Below are positions 7,540 through 14,666 of a stretch of DNA of 62,975 bases, piece after piece. The DNA is from an uncultured Saprospiraceae bacterium. GTDB lineage: Bacteria; Bacteroidota; Bacteroidia; Chitinophagales; Saprospiraceae. The stretch's first letter is position 1. The number at the start of each line of letters is the position of its first letter. The notes under the pieces were generated by a model, which made no database searches, had not been told where the DNA came from, and saw only the letters and a list, made by a program, of their open reading frames with translations. The translations under genes and the position numbers were made by a program. The DNA is taken from assembly GCA_937981555.1 (NCBI GenBank), contig CALJOK010000069.1, forward strand, positions 1 through 62,975, in the 5' to 3' direction.

Positions 7540-8670
7540 ATGAATTTTTCCTCAAAGGAAAACCCAGAAGATAAGGAATACATTGCAGATTACTTAAGTC
7601 AAATTCCTTCTAGCTCACCAGCACAACTTTTTAAAGAAATTTCAAAATTTGGATACATCGGTCAAGACAATGCTAAAAAAGCAGTTAGTCTTTTGGCATT
7701 CCGACATGTCAATCGGTTGCGCAAAATTTTCATGGATGGTATCGACAAACGATTGTTGCCCACCAAAGAAAATTACCTACTTATCGGTCCAACTGGATGT
7801 GGCAAAACTTTCTTGATAGAAACGCTTTTTAACCAAATCTTAAAATTACCAACCGTCATTATTGACATCACTTCTTACTCCGAAACTGGATATGTAGGAA
7901 CTGATCCTGTAGCAATTTTAACTCGATTAATTCAAGCAGCACAAGATCCATTGATTGCTCAAATTGGGATTGTTTGCATCGACGAGTTCGATAAAATTTC
8001 AACAGGAAAAAATAATGCAGTCTTTGCAGGTGCAGGTACGACAAAGGATGTAGGTGGACTTGGAGTCCAAAAAGAATTACTAAAAATGCTCGAAGGTGCT
8101 GAGTTAGATGTGCCAACAAGCGTGACTCATTCTTCTTATGCTGATCGAAAAGCATTTAAAACGGAACATGTTACATTTTTGGCCAGCGGTGCTTTTTCAG
8201 GTTTTCGACAAATTGTGAATGCGTCAAAAAAGCAAATTGGTTTTGGAAAAAATATTGAAGATTATGAAGAACCAAACAAAGTGGCTGTTTCTTATAATCG
8301 AGATGATGTAGACAAAGTTTCTTATTTTGAACGATATGGAATGATGCCAGAATTGATTGGACGATTTTCGAGAATCGTTCCTTTTCATGCCTTGGGAAAA
8401 AAGGAATTGAAAATGATTTTGTCAAAAAATACGATTGAACAATACGCCAAGGAATTTGAATTGGAAGGAGCAAAACTCAAAATTGATGAAAAGGTAATTG
8501 ATAAAGTAGTGGAAGATGCGTTCATCCGAGAGACTGGAGCCAGAGGATTGAAATATGCTTTGCTCGAATATTTGGAAGATGCTTGTTTTGATTTTTATTC
8601 ATCAAAAAAGAAAATTAAAGAAGTGGTTTTGACGATGAAAAAAGGAGCGATTGAAACGAAGATGAAGTAA
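7540..8670 (+). CDS. ClpX-like AAA+ ATPase lacking the zinc-binding domain
   Basis: A 376-residue AAA+ unfoldase of the ClpX type. Visible parts are Walker A GPTGCGKT (83-90), pore-loop GYVG (117-120), Walker B VCIDEFDK (145-152), an IGF tripeptide at 243-245 (KKQIGFGKN) in the position used by ClpX to dock on ClpP, the GRFSRI arginine-finger region and sensor-2 GARGLKY. Missing is the N-terminal C4 zinc domain of canonical ClpX, which here is replaced by about 35 unrelated residues. It may be a second ClpX that recognises other substrates or adaptors while still using ClpP. No clpP is in the window, so the housekeeping clpX is presumably elsewhere. Confidence 0.85.
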   Translation: MNFSSKENPEDKEYIADYLSQIPSSSPAQLFKEISKFGYIGQDNAKKAVSLLAFRHVNRLRKIFMDGIDKRLLPTKENYLLIGPTGCGKTFLIETLFNQILKLPTVIIDITSYSETGYVGTDPVAILTRLIQAAQDPLIAQIGIVCIDEFDKISTGKNNAVFAGAGTTKDVGGLGVQKELLKMLEGAELDVPTSVTHSSYADRKAFKTEHVTFLASGAFSGFRQIVNASKKQIGFGKNIEDYEEPNKVAVSYNRDDVDKVSYFERYGMMPELIGRFSRIVPFHALGKKELKMILSKNTIEQYAKEFELEGAKLKIDEKVIDKVVEDAFIRETGARGLKYALLEYLEDACFDFYSSKKKIKEVVLTMKKGAIETKMK

Positions 8671-8673
8671 TAT

Positions 8674-8699
8674 GAATATTCTTCTTTAGAGAAGTATTC
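8674..8699. terminator. Hairpin between convergent genes
   Basis: GAATA-TTCTTCT-ttag-AGAAG-TATTC forms a stem in the 30 bp between the ClpX-like gene and the convergent 2TM gene. T-runs are short, so termination is plausible but not strong. Confidence 0.45.
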
Positions 8700-8700
8700 T

Positions 8701-9075
8701 TTATACTAAATCCTTGTCATCCCATTCTCTAGATTGTTTGTTCAATTCTTTTAACTCTAAACCTTCCTCCTCTTCATAGTCTAGAGGGGATTGGTTATGC
8801 TCCATTTTATCTAACTCTCTTTGAATTTCTCGTTCTTCCCATTCATTGCTTAATACTTTTTCTTTTCCTGGAAATCCAAAGACGCCAAAATAATGGGGGA
8901 TTAATCCGACAGCCCAAAATAAACAAATGTATAACCATTGAAATCCTTGACCATCCATATAACTTATAAAAAGAAATATGAGGTTGATAATCATATAAAT
9001 AGTGAGGTGAATATAGAATCCTTTTTTCCTTTTTACTCTTTGTTTCGCTTTATAATATTTTTCTGAATCTTCCAT
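8701..9075 (-). CDS. 2TM domain-containing protein
   Basis: A 124-residue protein. A basic N-terminus (YYKAKQRVKRKKGF) leads into two hydrophobic helices, approximately residues 20-40 and 48-66, and the conserved PHYFGVFGFPGKE turn. The rest is a very acidic, Glu-rich cytosolic tail. This is the 2TM domain found singly or beside LytTR regulators in Bacteroidota. No regulator adjoins here. Function is unknown; a membrane anchor or sensory accessory role is possible. Confidence 0.75.
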   Translation of the reverse strand: MEDSEKYYKAKQRVKRKKGFYIHLTIYMIINLIFLFISYMDGQGFQWLYICLFWAVGLIPHYFGVFGFPGKEKVLSNEWEEREIQRELDKMEHNQSPLDYEEEEGLELKELNKQSREWDDKDLV

Positions 9076-9190
9076 TCGACTAATTTATGCTTTTTTAAAT
9101 AAAAATATCGCTTAAGGTATCCAATAATTTAAATTGATTACCTGCTTAATAATTATCCACAAGAATTTATGCGTTTTTTTTTTAATAACA

Positions 9191-9238
9191 TAAAAAAAAT
9201 GCGAAAGTATTGTTAGAAACAATACTCTCGCATTTTTA
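9191..9238. terminator. Strong hairpin terminator
   Basis: A stem of about 18 bp pairs AAATGCGA-a-AGTATTGTT with AACAATACT-c-TCGCATTT. It is flanked by an A-run on the left and a T-run on the right, so it works in both directions. It ends the minus-strand DUF937-like gene. Confidence 0.85.
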
Positions 9239-9257
9239 AATCAGTTTGGAAATAAAA

Positions 9258-9863
9258 CTATTTTCCAAAAATTCCACCTAATAGATCTTTAGCAGCATCT
9301 ATTGGAGAATCACCTTCTTCTTTTTTATCGTCTCCGCCGCCCATCAAACCACCAAGCAAATCTTTTGCAGAATCCATTGCAGAGTCACTTCCTCCACCAG
9401 TCAATCCTCCTAACATTCCAGCAGCTTTTCCAAGCATTCCACCTGAATCGCCACCTACTCCAAGTACATTCATTAAGCTTCCTGCATCGATATCGTTAGT
9501 ATCTCCATCTGATTGCATTTTTCCAGCAAGTCCGCCAATCAAACTTGACAATCCAGTTCCAGCAGCTAATCCCGCAACTGATTCAGGAAGTCCCATATTG
9601 GTCATTACTTTTTTCATAAACATACCTTTGATGCTTCCGAAGATAGGATTATCCATCAATCCTCCACCGCCGGCAGAAGCGCCTTGAAACATTCCCAATA
9701 ATCCACTTACATTTCCTCCAGTCACCTGAGACATTAATCCTTCTTGAAGACTTTCTTGTGCAAATGGTAACATTCCTTTTGCCTGATCAAGAGATACACC
9801 AGCTTTTCCTGCAATTTGTTCAGCAACTCCGCCGCCTAACTGTTCCATAATTTTGTCTAACAT
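9258..9863 (-). CDS. Glycine-rich DUF937/YidB-like protein
   Basis: A 201-residue protein starting MLDKIMEQLGGGVAEQIAGK. The N-terminal 60 residues resemble the DUF937 pattern of a short helix pair with VAEQIAGKAGVSLDQAKGMLP. A Gly/Met/Leu-rich remainder follows. The C-terminus contains an imperfect internal duplication: AMDSAKDLLGGLMGG, then IDAAKDLLGGIFGK, separated by an acidic linker. There is no signal peptide or clear membrane helix. The role is unknown. It is divergent from hutH; a TACTTTTG element on the minus strand (9976-9983) could be its -7 box but lacks a matching -33. Confidence 0.65.
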   Translation of the reverse strand: MLDKIMEQLGGGVAEQIAGKAGVSLDQAKGMLPFAQESLQEGLMSQVTGGNVSGLLGMFQGASAGGGGLMDNPIFGSIKGMFMKKVMTNMGLPESVAGLAAGTGLSSLIGGLAGKMQSDGDTNDIDAGSLMNVLGVGGDSGGMLGKAAGMLGGLTGGGSDSAMDSAKDLLGGLMGGGDDKKEEGDSPIDAAKDLLGGIFGK

Positions 9864-10024
9864 AATGTTGTTCTTTTTTTAATATTAAATAAAGGTTTAT
9901 AATAATTGTTTTAGTACTTTCAGTTTTTCTAGATATAACTTTTTGTTATACTTTAATTTAGACAAATAGTTTTAGCAAAAGTAACATTTTGAAGATGTGC
10001 TTATGTACTATTGAAACAAAATTT

Positions 10025-10032
10025 TAAATTTG
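10025..10032 (+). promoter_or_regulatory. Possible -7 element of the hut operon
   Basis: A perfect TAAATTTG sits 20 bp upstream of the hutH ATG. No TTG is found at the expected -33 distance, so this promoter may need an activator or be weak. Confidence 0.4.
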
Positions 10033-10052
10033 CCAAAAATAAAACCTAACCA

Positions 10053-11603
10053 ATGTTCAACTACGGAAAAGATAATTTAACTACAGGCAAAGCCCTGCAA
10101 ATCCTTCATGGAGAATTACCAGCAATAATAGCCACCTCAACTCGGAAAAATATCCAAAGATGCTACGATGAAGTATTGGCAATTGCCAACGCCGAACCAG
10201 CAGTTTATGGTATAAATACTGGTTTTGGCCCATTATGTGATACCAAAATTTCGAAGGAAAAAACAAAACAATTGCAGCGAAATATTTTACTCAGTCATAG
10301 TGTCGGAGTAGGGGAGCCTGTCACAAAAGATATTTCGAAAATAATGTTGATTCTAAAAGTTCATGCCTTGTCTCAAGGTTTTTCTGGAATTGCGCCAGAG
10401 GTTTTAGATCGCATTATTTTATTGATAGAAAATGATATAATTCCAGTTGTTCCTGAACAAGGGTCTGTTGGTGCTTCAGGTGATTTAGCGCCTCTGTCAC
10501 ATTTGTTTCTACCATTAATAGGAGAAGGAAAAGTATTTTATAACAATAAGATTACAAATACTTCTAATGTCTATAAAAAACTAAAACTCCAACCTTTAGA
10601 ACTTGGACCAAAAGCAGGTTTAGCTTTAATCAATGGGACTCAATTTATTGCTGCACATGCTGTGATGGTGGTAGAAAAATTGCATACTTGTTTAGCACAT
10701 GCAGATGTAATTGCAGCTTTGATGATCGAAGGATTAAAAGGATCAGCTTCTCCATTTTTGCAACAGTTACATGCGATCAGACCCTATAAAGGGAATATTC
10801 ATGTCGCTAAAAGAGTGTATCATTTCTTAAAAGGATCACAAATATTAAAGTCGCATAAAGATTGTGATCGAGTACAAGATCCGTACTCTATGCGTTGTAT
10901 TCCACAAGTTCATGGAGCCTCTCGAAATGCATGGTTGCACCTCAAAGAATGTGTCGAAATTGAAATTAATTCTGTAACGGATAATCCTATTGTTTTTTCA
11001 AAAGACTTTACGATTAGTGGTGGTAATTTTCATGGACAACCTTTGGCTTTACCTTTGGATTATGCTTGCTTAGCAGCAGCAGAATTAGGTAATATTTCAG
11101 ATCGACGTTCTTACCTTTCTTTGGAAGGAAAATATGGTGATGCCCCAAAATTATTGATGCGTGATACTGGAGTGAATTCTGGTTTTATGATTTTACAATA
11201 TACAGGAGCAGCATTGGTGAGTGAGAATAAAGGACTTTGCTTTCCTGCAAGTGCGGATAGTATACCTACTTCGTTAGGGCAAGAAGATCATGTGAGCATG
11301 GGGTCGATAGGAGGAAGGAAAGCATTGAGAGTTTGCAATAATTTAGTGAATATTTTAGCTATTGAAATGTTGTGTGCTGCACAGGCCATGGATTTTCAAA
11401 GACCGTTAAAGTCGAGTAAAATTCTAGAACAAGTACATTCTGAAATTCGTAAAAATATTACTCATGCCTTAGAAGATCGTATTTTTTCAAAAGACATCGA
11501 AAAAGCAGCAAAACTAATTGAAAGCAAAAACTTGATTGCGATTACTCAAAAAATAAGTCGATCAGTAAAAAGTGAATTTGAAAATATTTTTGAAAAGTAT
11601 TAA
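10053..11603 (+). CDS. hutH: Histidine ammonia-lyase
   Basis: A 516-residue enzyme of normal length that deaminates L-histidine to urocanate, the first step of histidine degradation. The MIO cofactor tripeptide A141-S142-G143 lies in GSVGASGDLAPLSHL. Other conserved parts are YGINTGFGPL near the N-terminus, NGTQFIAAHA, and the active-site stretch RVQDPYSMRCIPQVHGASR. SVTDNPIVF and the QEDHVSMGS segment are also intact. It is followed after 59 bp by hutU on the same strand, so the pair forms an operon. No hutI, hutG or formiminotransferase gene follows in the window, so later steps must be encoded elsewhere. Confidence 0.95.
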   Translation: MFNYGKDNLTTGKALQILHGELPAIIATSTRKNIQRCYDEVLAIANAEPAVYGINTGFGPLCDTKISKEKTKQLQRNILLSHSVGVGEPVTKDISKIMLILKVHALSQGFSGIAPEVLDRIILLIENDIIPVVPEQGSVGASGDLAPLSHLFLPLIGEGKVFYNNKITNTSNVYKKLKLQPLELGPKAGLALINGTQFIAAHAVMVVEKLHTCLAHADVIAALMIEGLKGSASPFLQQLHAIRPYKGNIHVAKRVYHFLKGSQILKSHKDCDRVQDPYSMRCIPQVHGASRNAWLHLKECVEIEINSVTDNPIVFSKDFTISGGNFHGQPLALPLDYACLAAAELGNISDRRSYLSLEGKYGDAPKLLMRDTGVNSGFMILQYTGAALVSENKGLCFPASADSIPTSLGQEDHVSMGSIGGRKALRVCNNLVNILAIEMLCAAQAMDFQRPLKSSKILEQVHSEIRKNITHALEDRIFSKDIEKAAKLIESKNLIAITQKISRSVKSEFENIFEKY

Positions 11604-11662
11604 ATCCTCAACTTCATGTAAAGTTATTTGTTGAGATTTAAACCACTTCAAAAAAAAGAAAA

Positions 11663-13678
11663 ATGATAGATACAATGATAGATTTCCAAAATCAAATCAA
11701 GCAAGGAATTCCCTCTGAATTCCCTCCAGTAAACCCATATCCTAGGAATGCGAATAGTGCTCCAAAGCGGAAGGATATTTTATCAAAAGAAGAAAAGAAA
11801 TTAGCGATAAAAAATGCGTTGAGGTATTTCCCAAAGGATTGGCATTCAACTTTAGCAACAGAATTTGCGACAGAGTTAAATGATTTCGGACGCATATACA
11901 TGTATCGTTTTCAACCAAAGTATGAGATGTATGCTCGACCAATCTCTGAGTATCCCTCACAATCTCAACAAGCTGCTTCTATCATGTTGATGATTCAAAA
12001 CAACTTGGATCCAAATGTGGCGCAGCATCCAAATGAATTGATTACCTACGGAGGGAATGGAGCTGTTTTTCAAAATTGGGGACAGTATCTTTTGACGATG
12101 CAGTACCTTGCAGAAATGACAGAGGAACAAACTTTACATATGTATTCTGGACATCCGATGGGACTTTTTCCCTCCTCCAAAGATGCACCAAGAGTAGTGG
12201 TAACCAATGGAATGATGATTCCGAATTATTCTAAACCAGATGATTTGGAAAAATATAACGCACTTGGCGTCACCCAATATGGACAAATGACAGCTGGCTC
12301 TTACATGTATATTGGACCGCAAGGAATTGTTCATGGAACTGCTATTACCGTCATGAATGCCTTCCGAAAAAAATTACAAAAAGGAGAAACGACCAATGGG
12401 AAGATTTTTCTTACGGCAGGTCTTGGAGGCATGTCTGGAGCTCAACCAAAGGCTGGAAATATTGCAGGTTGTGTTACGGTTTGTGCCGAGGTTAATGAAA
12501 AAGCTGCAGTTAAAAGACATGATCAAGGTTGGGTAGATATTTTGATTTTTGATTTGGATGAATTAGTGGAGCGAGTAAGAATTGCTCAAGAAAAGGAAGA
12601 AGTGGTGTCGATTGCTTATGTCGGAAATATCGTTGATGTATGGGAACAGTTTTATAAAAACAACATTTTTGTACACCTCGGTTCTGATCAGACGTCTTTG
12701 CATAATCCTTGGTCAGGAGGATATTATCCAGTTGGTTTGACTTTCGATGAGTCCAATCAAATGCTTCGAACTGATCCAGCAAATTTCAAAACTAAAGTGC
12801 AAGAATCACTTCGAAGACATGCCGAAGCTGTTAATCTACATACGGCAAAAGGAACTTACTTTTTCGATTATGGAAATGCCTTTTTGTTAGAGTCATCTCG
12901 AGCAGGAGCAGAAGTGATGGCTGAAAATAACATTGATTTTAAATACCCTTCTTACGTTCAGGATATTTTGGGGCCAATGTGTTTTGATTATGGCTTTGGG
13001 CCATTCCGTTGGGTTTGTACTTCTGGCAAAGAAGCTGATTTGGATAAAACAGATAAGATTGCCGAAACGGTTATGGTGAAAATAAAAGCAACTGCTCCAG
13101 AAGAGATTCAACAGCAAATGCAAGACAATATTAAGTGGATTCAAGATGCGAAGAAAAATAAATTAGTGGTAGGTTCGCAAGCTCGAATTTTATATGCAGA
13201 TGCAGAAGGTCGAGTGAAGATTGCTCAAGCATTTAATGAGGCAATTAATAATGGAGAAATTTCCGCTCCTATAGTTTTGGGACGAGATCATCATGATGTA
13301 AGTGGAACAGATTCGCCTTATCGAGAGACGAGTAATATATATGATGGCTCCAAATTCACGGCGGATATGGCGATTCATAATGTGATCGGGGATAGTTTCC
13401 GAGGAGCGACTTGGGTGTCGATTCACAATGGAGGAGGAGTAGGTTGGGGAGAAGTAATGAATGGTGGATTTGGAATGTTGCTTGACGGTTCCGCTGAAGC
13501 AGAAGAGCGATTAAAAAAGATGTTATTCTTTGATGTTAATAATGGAATTGCACGAAGAAGTTGGGCGAGAAATGAAGAAGCAATTTTTGCCATTAAAAGA
13601 GAAATGGAGAGGACACCTAATCTAAAAGTTACTTTACCAAATTTGGTAGATGATAATATTTTGGATGAAATTGTATGA
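11663..13678 (+). CDS. hutU: Urocanate hydratase (long form)
   Basis: A 671-residue urocanase, which uses bound NAD+ to hydrate urocanate to imidazolonepropionate. It is about 110 residues longer than the E. coli/Pseudomonas type, in line with the long Bacteroidota form as I recall it. Recognisable parts are ITYGGNGAVFQNWGQY, the GGMSGAQPKAGNIAG nucleotide-binding region, HLGSDQTSLHNPWSGGYYP and the C-terminal DHHDVSGTDSPYRETSN plus NGGGVGWGEVMNGG. The first ATG (MIDTMIDF) is used; the second ATG four codons in is an alternative. It is the second gene after hutH, and a long palindromic repeat begins immediately after its stop. Confidence 0.93.
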   Translation: MIDTMIDFQNQIKQGIPSEFPPVNPYPRNANSAPKRKDILSKEEKKLAIKNALRYFPKDWHSTLATEFATELNDFGRIYMYRFQPKYEMYARPISEYPSQSQQAASIMLMIQNNLDPNVAQHPNELITYGGNGAVFQNWGQYLLTMQYLAEMTEEQTLHMYSGHPMGLFPSSKDAPRVVVTNGMMIPNYSKPDDLEKYNALGVTQYGQMTAGSYMYIGPQGIVHGTAITVMNAFRKKLQKGETTNGKIFLTAGLGGMSGAQPKAGNIAGCVTVCAEVNEKAAVKRHDQGWVDILIFDLDELVERVRIAQEKEEVVSIAYVGNIVDVWEQFYKNNIFVHLGSDQTSLHNPWSGGYYPVGLTFDESNQMLRTDPANFKTKVQESLRRHAEAVNLHTAKGTYFFDYGNAFLLESSRAGAEVMAENNIDFKYPSYVQDILGPMCFDYGFGPFRWVCTSGKEADLDKTDKIAETVMVKIKATAPEEIQQQMQDNIKWIQDAKKNKLVVGSQARILYADAEGRVKIAQAFNEAINNGEISAPIVLGRDHHDVSGTDSPYRETSNIYDGSKFTADMAIHNVIGDSFRGATWVSIHNGGGVGWGEVMNGGFGMLLDGSAEAEERLKKMLFFDVNNGIARRSWARNEEAIFAIKREMERTPNLKVTLPNLVDDNILDEIV

Positions 13679-13790
13679 TTTTTTTGCCGCAGGTTTTTAG
13701 GATCATAAAAAATTAAATGATCTTCCAAAACGCGTAAAAAGGATAATCAGATTAATCATAAAAAATAAGCCCTATCTGCGGCAAAAAAAA
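13679..13790. repeat. Long inverted repeat with CTGCGGC ends downstream of hutU
   Basis: TTTTTGCCGCAG at 13681-13692 is mirrored by CTGCGGCAAAAA at 13776-13787. Between them is a second inverted pair (GATCAT/ATGATC) and AT-rich spacer. The element fills nearly all of the hutU to AhpD-like gap. Its T/A-run ends would let it terminate transcription in either direction. It resembles dispersed palindromes common between Bacteroidota genes. Confidence 0.6.
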
Positions 13791-13800
13791 ATCATAAACG

Positions 13801-14406
13801 ATGAGTTGGATAAAAACTATAGACTTTGCAGAAGCATCCGATGCACTCAAAAAAATATACAAACGAGTCACCGGCCCAAATAACAATGTAGACAATGTTT
13901 TAAAAATTCACAGCCTTCGACCGCACACTTTAGTCGGTCATATGGCTTTGTACAAAAACGTTTTACATAATTCTAACAATACACTTCCAAAATGGTATCT
14001 AGAAAGTTTAGGTACTTACGTAAGTCATTTAAATCAATGTAGCTATTGTGTAGATCATCATGTTCAAGGCTTAAAACGATTGTTGAATAATGAAGAGAAA
14101 TACTTCGAGATCAGAGCAAATATTGAAAGCGATCAACTTGAAAATTCTTTTGATAAAAAAATGCTAGAGGGTTTTCGATACGCAAAAAAACTAACCTTAA
14201 CTCATCACCTTATTTCCCAAAAAGATATTGAAGCACTTCGAGGTGTTGGTTACGATGATGGCGAAATATTAGAAGTTAATCAATTGGTGAGTTATTTCAA
14301 TTATGTGAATAGAACTGTGGTTGGGCTAGGCGTTAATACTGATGGAGATATTTTAGGATTGTCACCAAATGAAAGTGACGACCCGAATAATTGGAGTCAT
14401 AATTGA
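13801..14406 (+). CDS. AhpD-like/carboxymuconolactone decarboxylase family protein
   Basis: A 201-residue helical protein with the AhpD-type redox signature E68...C80-S-Y-C83-x-x-x-H87 (LNQCSYCVDHH), close to the uncharacterised peroxidase-related branch of the family. In AhpD the CxxC pair and histidine relay reduce peroxides or recycle AhpC. Here the partner is unknown. The gene lies downstream of hutHU but is separated by the palindromic element, so co-transcription is uncertain. No signal peptide, so probably cytosolic. Confidence 0.8.
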   Translation: MSWIKTIDFAEASDALKKIYKRVTGPNNNVDNVLKIHSLRPHTLVGHMALYKNVLHNSNNTLPKWYLESLGTYVSHLNQCSYCVDHHVQGLKRLLNNEEKYFEIRANIESDQLENSFDKKMLEGFRYAKKLTLTHHLISQKDIEALRGVGYDDGEILEVNQLVSYFNYVNRTVVGLGVNTDGDILGLSPNESDDPNNWSHN

Positions 14407-14415
14407 TGACACTAG

Positions 14416-14500
14416 ACGTCTAACGTTTTACGTTTCTTCGAGTAACAAGTTTATCTCAGTAAATAAAATTAGAGCAGGAGAAATGTAAAACGTCCAACGG
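14416..14500. repeat. Inverted repeat with ACGTTTTAC core
   Basis: A 22-bp arm starting ACGTCTAACGTTTTAC at 14416 is mirrored, with a few mismatches, near 14479-14500 (AGAAATGTAAAACGTCC). The pair is separated by about 40 bases. It lies just after the AhpD-like gene. Nothing else is seen in the 14407-14666 gap. Confidence 0.5.
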
Positions 14501-14666
14501 TTCAAAATTATATTAAAATTATTTTTTATATTTGTTTTTACCTTTCGACCTATCCAAAACTCACCTAAGTTTTCAAAACCGTAAATCAATTTTTTATCTA
14601 AAGAAAATAGGTTCACTTTCATATTCATTTTTCATTAAATTATAAATAATCCAACCCAGTCGAATT

